This document shows, piece by piece, positions 24,701 to 40,400 of a stretch of DNA of 64,000 bases. How positions within the stretch are numbered: the first letter of the stretch is position 1; the number at the start of each line of letters is the position of its first letter. The position numbers were made by a program, and so were the translations under genes. This DNA is from Aporrectodea caliginosa (Eukaryota; Annelida; Clitellata; Crassiclitellata; Lumbricidae). Under the pieces are notes generated by a model, which did no database searches, was not told where the DNA came from, and saw nothing but the letters and a program-made list of their open reading frames with translations. Location of the stretch: positions 2,332,498-2,396,497 of the forward strand of contig JACEVL010000019.1 in assembly GCA_020284085.1 (NCBI GenBank), written 5' to 3'.

Positions 24701-27700
24701 GCAGGAAGGCATGGCACTGCATATAGCTTCACCCATAGACGTCTAATGGCTTCTGACTACAAACTATTAGTCTCACAGATGACGACAGCTAATGCACCCT
24801 TGCAATCTAATTGCCAAGCCCTGTTAACAAGAGGACTGCTGCATTCCACTGGGAACCAAGATGACATGCCATCTGGAGAGGACATGACAGCTGGACACTG
24901 AGAACGGCATTTCATTCAATGGGCAGAAATCTACATCATTAAAAGACGTGATGAAAGACAGTCCCAATATTAGACTGACCTTCTGGAATTGCAGATACAG
25001 TTTGGCTCACTGTTAGTCATTATGCAACAAATACTAACACAACTGAAGCCATTAGATTAGATTACATTTGCATGGCTGAACACTATGCTTCCTTTCCATA
25101 ACAGGCAAGTAGAAGTACCACAGTGTTGATTAGTTTAGACAATCCCGGTTTAGGCACCATTCTATTGTCATGTCCCCAGAGCCACTAACTTAAGACTCCA
25201 TATTGGTTAATGTGCCATACAAGAACTGCAGTGTGGCGCTAAATACTGAATTCTGCAGTACTGTTATCCCTTTTTATGTGTGAATTGGCTTACACACTGT
25301 ATCAAAAGGTGTGTCCCCTACGACTTCACGTTAACAAGGCCACACTGTAGTGTGTTTCTTATTGGCTAGTCGTGTGACCTTTACACAGAGCAAAAGGAAG
25401 CCATGAGACCACAATGAAGGAGGATCCAATTACTACTATATATGAAACGCTGATACTGCAACAGAGAAGCGCATTCTATTTATAAGACTGACGGTTGCCT
25501 AACAATATGGTGCATATGTCAATGTCATTCTCAGACTGGTACCATTGTAACAATGTACACCACGGCATCAGTTTATGGCTGCTGCTAATCAACGCCAGAG
25601 ATGAGACAAAGAAGAACTGCTACTCACCTGGTAAATGATATAATATTCAACAAGCGCATCATCTGAGCCACGAGGGTAGTACGGACAGACAAAGTCAATC
25701 TCATCAAAGAGGTTCACGTCAACAGTATGCAGGTTTTTACTTGTCTTGAACCTAAAAATCCAATAAGACCAAATGAACACCACTTAACCTGTATAGCGAT
25801 TTGACCCAAACATGAATTGACCCACATAATGACTTCTCTGCTGTCAATACCATACTGGTCATACTCGTAAACCTTGAATCTTGGGCGACCAATAACTCAT
25901 TCTAAGTATGCCTTTCATTTCACATTGGTCTGGCATTGCTCTCTCAGTGCCTCATGTCAATCCGGCAAATCATTGCAAAGCTAAGTAAAGGGTGCGTTCA
26001 GTTGATACACATCAGCTCAAAAGCATTCATATACAAGATCCGACCTTCAACGAGAATTTGACTTCCAAGTACATAGACTAACTACATCTTACCTCATCAT
26101 ACTTAACCTGCCTTAACATACCTTACCTTAAGTTTTAAAAAAGCTAACAGAAACAGAGTTTTTGTAAACATTTCTTAACCAAATGTTTAAGATTTTCTCA
26201 GGATTGGCCATCAACTGAATTTCAGTTAAAAGGACAGAGAAATGAACCCCTGCGGCTATCAGCTCCTAACAGCATAACACCATTATTTAGCATCAATGAT
26301 TACGTTATAAGTAAGCATATTCTTTGTAACGACCAACCGCTTATTTTGCACTTTGGTTTACATGACATCTAAACCAGATAAAGCATCCATGTCCAAAACG
26401 TTTTCCTCGTTAGGTTGTCCGCCCTAGGGGTAATTCGGTCGGTCACTCGGAAACCAATGCAGCTCATCGTTAAAGGATTATGCATCATCACTTTATAATA
26501 GTGTGCTGGTAACAGACATTCCTAATCCTAACAAAGATTATATCAACTGTAGAATTTTAATGGGAGGATCCAATGGTCAGTGAGATGCCTGGGAGGTCAC
26601 TCTCAAACACAAAGGCTAAGAATGTTGCAGTTAGCACTTGATGTCTTCAAGTGTTCTCTTGGAGCTAACCTACAGAATATATATTGTTTGCAGGCAAGAG
26701 TGTTAGTCTGTTCCTCTGATAAAACCCACTCAAAAGTTCTCCATTGGGAAGCATTAATTACCGAGATAGTGAAAAGATCTCCTTCATTTGCAATCAACTG
26801 AGCAGACCTCCAAGTATCTGCAATTGAAGCTGATTCAAAGCATCCAATGCATTTATGAAGTTAGGGGCATACATGTGGAAAGACAGCAACTGCAAACCAG
26901 ACAACACTCTCTCTTCAGGGAAGAAATGCTAATGATCCTAAACTCAAAGATAGGACGACATGTTTATGGACAGTGGCTATAAATTTAAACCACAAGGAAG
27001 ACCAAGTGCAAGGACTCAGACAGCTGCATTAACGCCTATCTTCAAGGGTGAAGACTGCATCACCCAACCAAATGTCTCTACTGGGTTTGTAAGAATGTTT
27101 ACACAGAACAAGATAACCAACACAGTCCTCTGATAAAACCCACAATGCACCATGGAAGCATCACCATGGTCGGCCCCTCATTCTGAAACTCCATCTGCCT
27201 CACCCAGGCTGAGGACAGGTATAGGCTTGTCTGATTTATGCAAAGAACTCCACCAATGGACTATCTACCAGATGTCTCAGAGATGGTTTGGGAAGCCATG
27301 GACAGACTGCTGTTGGTTGTCAACTGGAACACCTCTCAAGTTCTGCGGAGCTTGTTTCCACCAACTTGTTCTTACATCAAACCCTGCTATTGTCTCCGCA
27401 AAGGACAATAAGAACTATATACCCCGGTAACTAGGGTGCTCTAAAAGGAGCTTGCTCAAAAACCTCTGAATCAATCATTCATTCATTCTGAGAATTTACA
27501 TGTATATAGCGCCTCTTCAAGAGAACTACTCAAAGGCTCATGTTAGACAATGCTTTTACGTATTAATTTCATTTCTCACCACCCTGTAACCGTGTTGTGG
27601 CTTGTCGATCGGATCTATATTAAACCAATATATAATAATAATAATAATCTGTGACATGAGCGCCTTCTCCTTTATATGTCTCTATTTCACATGCGGTTGC

Positions 27701-30700
27701 AGACCATTCTATTCGATTGGAGTCTTGCATTGTCAGACCAGGAGCACTTGTTCTTCTTCTCAGAGGTTTTCTTGCACAGGCACTACACATTGTACACAAA
27801 TATGGCCTTACAAATTACAATTAATGGTTAACAAACCTTTTAACTAAATATCATAGTACACAAACAAAGCAAAGTAACCTAGTTAGAACAATGAAAAATT
27901 ACTTATATATATAAGATAGTTGATTAAAGTAAGTTTAGAAGCAGCAGGGTTGAATAATAAATTACCCCAAATAAGTAACTAAAAGAAACAGTCTGTTAGA
28001 AAAAAATTATATTCTAAATTTATCAGTTTGGATATAGAACAAGTTTCTGACCAATATATTAGGCTAAATCTCAGTATTTTTGTTTATGACCAGCATCATT
28101 AGTCAATATCAATCATACTCAATCAATCAACAGTATCAGCCAATATCAATCATAGTCAATCAACATTATCAGTCAGTATCAGTCATAGTCAATCAGTCAA
28201 CATCAGCCTCATCAATACTAGTTACTTATGCCAGTGAACCAGAGCCAAAATTGTGACCTTTGACATCCGGGTCGGACGTACAGCCGTAACCTTTTTAAAG
28301 CACAAGCCATGGCCAGAATAGCAAGGTCCAAGACTTGATACCAATTGGTTCCCCACTTCAGGAACCCTTTCATATTAAATCAGTGAGAAGTATTGCCTAA
28401 TTGACTGATGGTCTGACAGAATGATAGAAATCAACCAAAATATAAATATGACACCAACGCACCCGAAACTCACCCATTCACCAACCATCCACCCACCCAA
28501 AGTCATCCATCGAACACAAAATAGACATAATAGCACTTCAAGTGACACAAGTGCTAGCAATGTACCTAAAGTGACTGATTGCTTGGCATGCTAAACATGA
28601 CTTCCACTCAATGAAATGAAAGCAAAATGGTACCAGAGCAGCAGCTGAGGCTCTGATACAAGATACGAAAATACCAGAAGCATTTATAGGCAATCAACTT
28701 CAAGTATCCGTCCAAGCATCTACCCATCCAGGCACGCATAAGTGCATCCACCCACCCAACCACTATTTAGGTTTGAATCACGCATCATATTATTACTAGG
28801 TCTATTATTAATATTAATATTATTATTATTATTATCATTAAAATTATTAATACTACAACTGATGCTGCTACTACTACTACTACTATTATTATTATCATTA
28901 TTATTATTTAATGCTCCGGTAGCATTTCTTCATCTTTCTCTCACCTCAAATCCTGCCTTTTCTCTTGGGGTCTCTCACACTGGGAGTGCTTCTGAAAGGC
29001 TCATGCTATGAGAAGCGCTTTAGAAATGGCCAAATGCAATACAGTGCATTATTATTATAGTGTCATATTATTATCTTGGTATCAGTCTAGTTCCATGCCA
29101 AAAAATATTAATTAATTAATTCATTCATTCTTCGTTTATTGAATCCCCAAAAAAATCAGTAAAATAAAAAATATAGACATGAAACATTGACATGGGTATT
29201 GAGAAACAACCGGTAGACCCAGAAGGAACAGAGTTTCACTTGAATAGGGTCACCAAATTAAAGGCAGTACAGATGGCGACGAAGAACAGTCGTCTTTCTA
29301 ATTAAACATGCATCGAAGTCTTAACTATGACAACAACAACAAATTGGATCATATACATGATCAACTGAACAGAGAGTTAAACTTAACTAAGCTATAAAAC
29401 AAGTTACAAATTACAGTCGTGTGTCATTTAAAAAACTGCGCAGTTGTTGTTTAAATAATTGTAAAGTCGGCAAACATCGAATATGAACAGGTAATGTATT
29501 CCATACTAACGGTCCATTGCATTTAACATTGAAAAATCTAGTATTAGTTCGAGCGTAAGTACTACGAAAGTTATCTTGGGATCTTGTATTATATGAATGA
29601 ATTTGATAGGAGTGCAAGACATAACCATCAAAAACTTGGGGCAATAATTTCCGTTCATATTTATACATAAATTCTGCAATTAGGAATTTATTTACAGATT
29701 CTATTTTTAGAATCCTTAGTCTTGAGAACAAATTATCTCTCAACTTGACTAAAACTAATTATGTTCTATTCTGCCCCCACAGGAAACCAACCCCACAAAG
29801 GAAAGGGAAATTTCTAATCGATAACACTGACATCCAAAAAGAAAAATCTGTTAAATTTCTTGGAGTCTACATAGACCAACATAATTACATGGAAAGAGCA
29901 TATAGAACAAACAGTCTAAAACTAGCCAAAAAAATAAGAATAAAAAATCGAATATCTTATCGGCTAACATCTAACATTCTACTACTTACTTGCACTATTC
30001 TTTGATCTATGCTTACTTAGCCTATTGCAATATGATCTGGGCCTCTAACTACAACTCTCGACTTCACAGAATAAATGTTCTACCAATTTTTCTCTCTTAA
30101 TAGCACACTCCCCCTATAATGCACACATGGAGCAATTATTTACTCAAAGATTGCACAGATCAAAGAAGTACAATTTAGTGACTTCATGCATTGGTATAAT
30201 TATAGTACATTACCCAGCAGTCATGCCAGTTTCTATAATCTAGCCTCAGATTTTCAATCATACGGCATGAGAAATCTGTCCTGCTATATATAAAGGCAAA
30301 TTACCCCAAGACTTTCGTAGTAATTTTAATCTATATGTATCTAAGAAACAATTATGTTTGTAGCTAATTGATCAGAATCAATAGAAGGTTCTAATTCACG
30401 TTTACCTTTTTTCTTTTAGATAAGGTGAAATGCTTAATAAACAGATGTGAGTATTTTGTATGTATTAAGATATTGATAATTCAACCTAATCATACAGTGT
30501 GTGTCTGCCATCAAATAAGGTATCAAATGATGTACATAGGTGGCCCTAACCAGCAGGACCTTGGTTGCTTCTGGGTTTCCTCTTGTGCCCATTAGTTTAC
30601 TTGTTTATGTACAACGAGACGTTACATAAACTTCTTTTGGACCAATAAATTGATGGCTATGGTTACGTGAAGATTTATGAAAAAATGCAAGACAATATTT

Positions 30701-33700
30701 ATACTAAATCATATAATCATAAACGTAATTGTAAGCTTTAAATATCTCAAGTGCTACTTAAAAGCTAAGTGCAGGGTACCAACGTATTCACAACCACTGA
30801 GTCAAGTCTGAGGGGTTGTCCAAAGATACCAAGCAAAGAACAGAATCTGGTTGCCAGAAGACCACAGAGAGGAGAGAAGACAGAGGAACTGTCATGGTGG
30901 AGGATTGCGTCTAGGATGACCGAAATTGAAAGGTGGTGGAGGCAATGGATCAGGAATAGATTTCTTCAAAGGGTGGGTGGGACTTAATTTTGAATGGAAA
31001 GCCTGGGGAGCGACAGGTAGGGAGTTTGAAGCAGATGCTGGTGGGTGAGTGATGATGAGATGGGAAGCAAGTGTGCCACAGGTTCAAGATGCGACTTGAA
31101 AACAAGAGATGTGGGTCAAAGGTGAAATAAAGATTTTGTAGAGGTCAATCAGAGGAGAAAGTGAAAAAAGAAGAATTACTTAGTTGTCAATCACGAAGTA
31201 ACGTTGTGGATTTTTGCTGCTAATATTCGAACCATACTGCTGGACTTGAATTTGACCATTCACATTTGTAACTGAAAAGAAAAGTTTATCTGAATGTTAG
31301 ATTTCTGTTGCCTCAAATGGCACATTGACAGCATTTACATCTAAGTGTATTTTGTGCATTTGTGAGACTATTGGACCATGAAGAAAGGTTATTCATTTTT
31401 TCAATGCTGAGTTTGTGTCTTGGAATTCATCTCATAGATACTTCACATTGAGAGATGGACGATATTGTCGATAAACGATTGTAATAATTACTTTACTTCA
31501 CTTTCAGCCACAAGATCGCTGAAGGTTAGGCTTTCCATTTTGTTGATGTCCTGTTCATTCGCCTTCTGTTCCATCCATGCATCCATCCAATCAATGGCAA
31601 TCATCCATCCATCCGTCCGTCCGTCCACACATCCATCCATCCATCCATTCATCCATCCATCCATCCATCCATTCATCCATACAGCCAGCAGGTATAACTT
31701 ATTGACTAAATGACGTCAGTAACACTGAGCCCCTCCCCATCTCACCAATATCACAAGAAGGAAATTCCAGCTAAAGAATTGTAGGAGAAATCAGTACATT
31801 AATAGCAAGAATAATCATGGTAGTCATTGTAGTAAACTAAAAGCTGGTTTGACTTTTACTGCAGTATATTGAGTGTTGATGATAAGCATTATGGTCATTG
31901 GTTATGGCAATGATCATGATGAATATCAGAATGGTTACAATGATGATGGTGGTGGTGATGTTGATGACGATGATGACAATGCAGATATAGGTAGCACCAC
32001 TTGAATGTTTATTTGTGTCAGATAGTCAGACTGATAGTGATAATTAATCATTAATCCATTAGCTAGTAACTTCTATCATGCAATGTCTAAGTCATAGACC
32101 ACTGGTGCACTAAAGCCCGGCTGTAATCAGGATGAAAACCAGAAGATCAGACCACCAAGAAGAACCTCAGTCCAAGAACCAACAAGTATATATTTGACCG
32201 TAGATATTATTATATATCTATTAAATAGATAGTCATGATGTTAATAATTGTGGTGGTGGTGGTGGATAAGGTATACTGCTGCTGCTGATGATGATGGTTT
32301 ATATATTGACAAAGCTGTGCCAGTAACGGGCAGTGTCTCGGTCTGCCTCCTACAGAAATGATCACGGATTGCGAGATAAGAAAGCCGCCACCGCCGACCA
32401 TAGAGAGAGTCAAAATAGACGAGGAGAAGAGGGAGAAGGAGAAGGTAGACGAGGAAATTGATTTCAAAGGGTCAGATTAAGCAGAACATAGACCGCATAC
32501 TGCTCTGTTGCGGCTCTAATTCACAGGATTATTCGAAATGATATCCTGATTAGCAAGAGAAACAGAGAAACAGAGAAAACCATGATGAAAATGATAAAGA
32601 GGAAGAGGAGGAGTTGGAGGAGGAGGAGGAATGAAGGAAGAGGACGGGAATGAATGAAGATGATAAAATAAAAAGATAAGGGTAATCTCCTTGTTTTACA
32701 TGGTTCGATAGACACTTTGCAGAAGTCTCATCCAGAAGCTTTGAAGGATCTTTGAAAGAACACAAATTCTACCATATTGCAATTTTCCCAACTTGTCCTG
32801 GTATTCAAGCCTAAAGATGTGAAGACTGAATGATCTGGCACACTTGACATTGTTTTCCACAGAGGATGATTACCGATCTAAGTGTTGAATGGAGGCGATT
32901 TTGCACAAATTTGCTATACTTGCTAGAATCACATCCACAGCACCCACCCTTCGTCAACACAATAACAGTGAAGAAACAACAAAATGATATTAGAACTGAA
33001 GGATTTGTTCAAACTAAATTCAGTCCAGTTAAAGTTAAAAGTGCTAGAGTTTTTTTTAATTTCCATTGTAAGTAGTTTAGAACAGGATTAAAACAACAAA
33101 AGCTTAAAAGTGTTCTAAATATAGAAGTGCAATTTATGTATATTAAACTTTTTTCAATAGCTACTGCATAGCCTTGACATCTCTTGCCATTTTCTTAACT
33201 GCAAAAAACAGTGCAATTTTATTCAGCATCAGTAGCACTAGACATCATAGACGATTGACTATATTAGATAAATTTAAGGCATGATTAGTTGATCATATGT
33301 ATCTGGTTGCATTCCTGCTCCTGCATTAATAGGCCTATAGCATCCTTAATTACCTTAATTAAAGTCATTTTTTCTGTTGTGTATTTGAAACATCTATCAT
33401 TTTCTGCCACAAAAAGCTCACAAAACATTGTGCATATCTCACTTAATGTGCTTTTTTTATCTGTCAGTTAGCTGTGCTTCAGATATTTCAGCATTTTTTG
33501 AAGGGTCATAGCAAAGCTTTGAATAAATTAACCGATGCAGACATAAATAGCCTATGCTGTGCTCACATTCCAAAGAATTATCTGTCAGTCAATCACCAAT
33601 TTAACTTAGACCCCAACATATTAAGGAGTAGTCAAAAACAGTGTTATTTTCGTGAATGAAACTAAAAGATATCTAAAAAGATTAGGCAATTGTTCACAAA

Positions 33701-34410
33701 AATGAGAACTAGAAAGAAATTGTGAAGTAAAACAAAATAAAACCGAAAAAGCATTTATGTGGACATTGTGGAGTTAAATAAAAAGCGAGAACGATGTAGA
33801 AATATTGAATGAAAACTATAGAAAAAACAAGTATTTATTTGGTTAGAATTTTCAGCGGTAGGCCTAGTTGAATGACAAGCATGTGTAAATTAGTGTCACC
33901 TTACACCACTAAATCAGGCTCTTCCATCCATCGCCCCAAGGCTTTCCACTCGAAACTAAAGTCTCTCCTCTTCAGGAACTCCTACCCGGACTCAACTGAT
34001 CATCTACCTTCCAACTCTTGACCTCAACGACACCCACCTTAGCAGCTACTCTAACAATAACAGAAAGAAAGAAACAAACATCTGATCCTCTGGAAACCGG
34101 ACTCGGACCTCCTTCGGGCCCATCTCTCTCGGACAACCCTTCTGACTTGGCTTTCGAGTGGCGCTTTACAAGTCTGGAGATTACGATTATGATAAAAGAA
34201 GCGATTGGGGTTTGACTCTTCTGATGTCAACTTTGGTACTTCCTGCTTCCTGTTTCTGATCCCAACTTGTCTTCTGCGTTCGATGCACATTTTAAGAACG
34301 AACTGAATAATAGGTCTATTAAATTATTGGATCAAATGTCCGCCAGTGTTATTTTCGTGAACGAAACTAAAACGAGAACAAAAAAGATTAGGCAGTTGTT
34401 CACGAAAGCT

Positions 34411-34448
<38 letters not shown>

Positions 34449-37400
34449 CATTTATTGTTAACCTTTGAACAGTGCATTTACAATTATACAGTTTTCATTG
34501 GGAGGGTAACAAGGAGGCCCTGAAGGGATGAGTATCCCGCTAAACTAGGGTCACCTATGTACCAGATATATACATCTAGAGGCAGTTGCGATTGCTATCT
34601 ATAGTTCAAGATATGATTCTAAAACTATAACTAAAATGTTTGATGAATAAAAACTAAACTAAAACTAAAATGATTATCAGAACTAAACTGAAATGATTGA
34701 TACTGAACTAAATAAAAGCTCAAATAAACATGATTTTCTTAACTAAAATAACACTGATAAAAAATCACAGAAAACAGCCTAAAAGCAATCTGTTGACAGC
34801 CGGCATTCCACACCTTGACCTATTATGCTCAGGTAACGATCTAGCACCTGCGAAGTGTTAGCCTACACAAAAACAAGTCAATTCCTAATTAGCCAATCAA
34901 TATTTTCATAATAAACAATGCACCAAATGTGACAGTAGCCATATTTTCCCGACACTGAATCAATTTTATTGCATGATGAATGATGATACTCCGGTAAGAT
35001 CCACGAAGCAGCAGGCCGTACCCTAGAAACGGTCGGTCCTAGGGCATGGCAAATCGGTTCTCCATAATCAATGAAAAAAACTCCCTCCACAGAAACCCTT
35101 TGTATATCTGTATCAACTTCTCATCAATAAATAGCCTTCAGTATAACACAGCATGACAGGAACGCTGTGAATTATGGGATTTAACCTGGTAAACCACAGT
35201 GCATTGGAAATGCAAGACTAACTGATAAGGGTATAATAGTGAATCTGTTCACTGTGGCAAAGTCATTAGTCCCTGTCATATATAAATGTTCCATCAACAA
35301 CAGCAACAGTCATGGGGGATAACTCAAGTATAACAATAACACAATTTATAAATTTGAGCAGACACAATGACAGTCATTTAGGGCACTTATTGGTTGAATA
35401 GTTACACTGAAACATGTTTATTCAGACAAATTCCTAAGATACAGAGCACTAGGTTTGCATTTACACAGCGGCGGTCACCTCAAAGGAAATGTTGCGTCTG
35501 CTTTTATTCACAGACAATGGCTCCTCTTTGTAGCACTTGAAAATAAAGTGAGTTCTATTGTAAAATGGACATTAGTGGCACATTTAGAATTATTATGTGA
35601 CAAGGGATGAGTTCTGTTACGGGGTAGGGGAGGCTTGGTGGGCATAGTTCCCAGTGAATCAATGGCCACATTTTAAAAGTCAACTGCGCAGTGTGGTAAG
35701 TTCTTTGCAAAAAAGGGGTAGGAATTCCATCTGTCACTTTGTACACCTGATTCTAGAGTCGCTCAACACCAACAGGAGATTATTTCTACCAGTTGTTTGG
35801 ATCTATTGCCCTGCTCCCTGCTTAACCCAAGTACAAGCAATTCATCATAGTCTTAACAACAATCTCTGTAAATGCTACAATCCTAAAAAAAATACTGTGG
35901 CCACTCCTTTGTTGACATAAACTGTCCCCTAACACAGCACAGCTGAAGAGAACAGCAGACAGACACTTTAACCTGATTACACAACTTATGTTTGTTTGAC
36001 TGCAGTTCAGCCACACAGTCCAACTGTATTGCAAACACATCAAGTGCAAATGTCTGCAGTTACCAGTCATTACTAGATGCAGAGAAAACTATACTTTTAC
36101 AAAAGCTGCAAGAGGGACTTTGCTGGCACCTGCTACAAACTTCAGGAATGCCACAGGCCATACTATCTGGCAGGATTTCTACAGCCTATCACCGACATAT
36201 CCAGTGAAAGAGAAGTTCTGTGGGGTTAGAGGAAATTCCTCTTGGCACACTACACTGCTTTAATGGGAGAAACATAAACAGGCTATTCACTGTTTGCTAA
36301 CCAGATTGTAACAGCCTCCATTAGAAAGACATAAATGTGGCCATTAACCATAAAACTTGCTAACAAGACCTCATTCCAGCCGCTCTCTTTCTGCTCATAT
36401 GCTGCACTAATCTAACGATTTACAGCCTAAATCTCTTTCAGCTTATTCATTTGAATGCTATAGAAATAGGTTCTGATTCATTTGTATTAACATTATTAGT
36501 AATTTTCTCAATACAGTTATCATAGTTATTATTGTTAACTGCTATTGTTATTGTTAACTTTTATCCAGGCAAGGTAAAGTGAGGTAAGGGGTCAGGCAGG
36601 TAAGGTAAATGTAAGGTAAGACAATAAAACAAGACATACATATCAAGGTAAGCTGAGAATTACAGGTGAGGAAGGTGATCTATGGTAAGATAACAAGAAT
36701 GTTTCTTCAAGGAGCATCCTGGTCTATGTGACTACGTGAGGAGGGATGGGCTTCCTGGTGTAATCTTGGGGTCTGGGTCCTCTGGGACTATGGGTTGCAT
36801 CAGCCGTCGGCATACAAGGCATATATGTCTCGGCCAGGGAGGAGCAACGTGGGTCTTAGGTGTGACATCGACCGTCGCTCGTTGGTGGTGCTTCGATCTA
36901 CTGACTCACAGGTGAAGAATGCTTGCTCAACATCTACCTGACTTCTCGATGGATAGGGCTGGCTATCAGCTTCTAATACAGCCCGTAAAAACAAAGTTTT
37001 TAACTATATCCATCTAGTATCCTATAATGCGTCTTATGAAGCAGTTACCTCTACAAATATATAGTCCGCGTTCATTTTACGACTGCAGCCAATCACAACC
37101 CTGGCCAATCACAACGGTGCGTTTCGGAAAAGGGGATTCCCCGATTCGAAAAGTTGAGTCCCCGATTCTATAAGCTAGCCTTTTTGGGGAGCTGAAATTT
37201 TGATAGAATGAAGTGTGTGCGAGGCGAGTCTGTCTGCCAAGTTTCACGACGATTGAATGATTGTAAGTGATCGAACTAGTCGTCGCAAGATTTGACTATT
37301 TAGCCTGTGGCTCAATCAATCAAGATGCAAGCAATCAAGCAAGCAAGCAAGATTCCCGCAAGTTAAAGTAGATGGATAAAAATGAAGGACTGTTGGGCGC

Positions 37401-40400
37401 TTGCCTTATCATTGGCTGAGAATGCTACCTACGCTCTATAAATCACACATTGTATAACTGTTTATAATATTGCATCGGTTTTATTTTTGTTTTTGTTCTA
37501 CTGATATTGTGCTATGGTGCTATACTTTTCGCCAGTGCTTTTTTCTCTAGAAAAACAGGTTCCGGAACTCAACAAATAGAGAACAATTATAGGGGCATAT
37601 TTTATGCTAATATTTCTATTTCATATAACATCAATATCAATAAACACTAAAAGCACTTAAATTAAATTAAAGTATTTAAATAATTCTAACTAATTTTTTA
37701 TTAAAATAAAAATTAACTAAATTATTTGTTAATAGCCGAAAAACGTTCCGGAACGATGCTCTGGCTGAAAAAGCACTGCTTTTCGCCACTGTATACATAG
37801 TTGTTGTAAAGTATGAGCATTTGTCTCGTGCTAATAAAGATGACTTATTTACTTACTTATTTACTTAGATGCAACTTGGTCCAGAGACTCTGACCATGAT
37901 GCTGTGAACTTGACTAGATGTTTGCCCATCCTAAGATAGTTAAAAAACAATTTGAAAATGTCACGAGATGCGTGGTCACATGATATGTGATGGGTAAATC
38001 CTTTCCCTCTCCCTCCCTCTCACCATATCTCCAACCTTCCCTCCTCCTTCCTCTTCTACCATCCCTTTTGTCGTGGCCTAGCCTAGCCAAGTGGCTCCTC
38101 AAGGTAATGCCAGCATGGGTAACTGGAATGTTGAATGATATCATGACAGGGCGTTTATTATTATTAATGCAGCATACAAGCGTCAACCGGCGAAGAACAA
38201 AAACTAGCAAGTCTCAAAAAGACTTAAGATGTCTGGTTCGAAAAACTATAACAAATGTCATCCACAATCGAAGACCAAAAACACATATCTATTGCCCATG
38301 TGGACAACATAAGGCGTGTAATGCATCCTGTCCACAACATGTGGTGCAACCACACGTCGACATGTAACAATATACTGGTATATATAAATTATGAAACTGA
38401 TTTTTATTGCTTACTAGAATACATGATGCATTGTAACTGAAACTGAACATTTATATGTTGCATATTATAAGATGCATGTTATATGCATAAAATTACAGAT
38501 GAGAAATCCAGCCCAGTAATGCTGTCATTTTAGCATCAATGTCAATCATTGCCTGACATGCCTGTGCAAGGATTGACAAGGAGACAACAAATAGTGGCAG
38601 CATTCCCGGATTAGGACGTATAACAGGTTGTCCTGGACTTTGGAATGTTTTCAATGAAGAAGTCTCTGTGGAGAAGTATGTCAATTCCTTCAGCAGGGAT
38701 TGTTCTTACTAACTACGACAAGAATAGCATGGTGAAATTATTCATCATTAGATGCCTCGGCACCTCTTGTCAATTGCTTCATTCTGATGTGCCTGTACTA
38801 TTTAACTCTGTCCAAGCAAGCAGTCTGCCAAAATTCTAGCTACCACAACTCTCATCCATTCCCAATTCAACTGCCCGAATTGTATTGTATCTAAACATTT
38901 ATAAAACGCCCCTTGTAGGATGAACCATTCAGAAGCGCTCCCAGTGCGCAAGACCCTGAGAGAAGAAGCAGGTTTTAAGAAAAGAGAAAGAGGAGGAGAG
39001 GCTGCCAGAACGAATTGTAGTGCAAGCTGAAGGAGAAAAAGCATTCCAAAGAGAGGGACCAATTGAAGCAAAAGATCGAGATTGAGCCATAGCAGTTCTA
39101 GTACGGGGAACCAGAAGGTCAAGTCTATTAGAAGAGCGAAGTGTACGGTGAGAGGAAGCTGAATGAGGCCGAAGAACTAGGTCCATTAAGTATTTCAGGG
39201 CAAGACCGCGTTGGGCCTTGAAGATAAGAATTGTCACTAATCTGCAAAAATCTCGCATGTTTAGAGGTATATGTGAGACCCAATGCAGTGGCTTCAACTT
39301 AATGACCACTGAACATAGGCATTAAGCAGTGGTTATTGAGACTGAACATCCATGCCATCTTCAGCTATTGACGGGAATCCATTGGTTGGTTCCTCGTGTG
39401 TGTATGGGCCTGCCACTGGTGACTCTTTCAGCTTACTGTGCGTTGTTTTGCTAACTGATGTAGATATGGTTGAAGGAGTCTGCCAATAATATCAATAGAA
39501 TATTCTTTATTGTAGGACCAATTGCAAACCGCATTACATTTAATATCATGCAAAACATGTTTATCGTAGCTGGGAACTATGCTCACTAAAGAAAACTGAT
39601 ACCACATGAAACAGTGAATTGGCCATGGGAAAAGGTTGAAAAAGACTTAATGACACTGGATGGGTGTGATTTTCTTATCACTGTGGAGTACTCCAACTGA
39701 TGGGATACTGACAGAGACAGACTGAATAGTTCTGACTCATCTGCAGCAATAACAAAAACAAAGCCACATTTAGCAACAATTAGGCATTACAAATGTTGTG
39801 TACACTGCTAATGACCACAGTTTCCTCTTGCAGGTTTGTGAAATTTGCAAAGACGATGGTTTTGAAAATGTCGCTAGCAGTTGCCACTGACCACAATCAA
39901 ATGGCAAAGTTGAATCAGCAGTCAAGAGACTCAAGACTACTTGGATCATAACAAAAACGAACTTGGCCAATTTGAATCCATACTTGGCCCTGTTTGACAT
40001 TTGCCACACTCCATCTCAAGGACTAAGTCAAGCCCAGTGATTACAGCAGCCATTCAAGGACCTGCCACAACTGAATGAGGGTGACACTACTAGTATGAAA
40101 CCATTCCAGTTACGAATGTGCATGTGAGATAACTGCACTGTCTTGAAATGTTTGGATGCCAGATCCGATGAGATACTCATTTTTAAATAGCACCTCTTCA
40201 AGAGGAATTCATGAGAATCACTCCCGATTGACTTAACGACAGAATTTCAGAATTGAATAAAATGGTTTCAGATGCTTACGGTTCCAGTAATATAGGTAAA
40301 GTAAGGCCAAGGTGCTCATATGATAAAGTGCTAACTGTTCCAGAAAGATGGACCAATCGTAGCAAAGCTTCCAAGCTGCACCAAAAAAGGTTGAACCAAG

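Larger units (their letters stand above)
21184..25627 (-). other. Ephrin intron 2
   Basis: About 4.4 kb. Contains repeat C (21660), an L2-like tail (21950), a degenerate tandem repeat (22560-22800), family D tails (23310 and 23605) and a hAT MITE (24142-24429). 24450-25600 has nothing recognisable. Confidence 0.85.
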
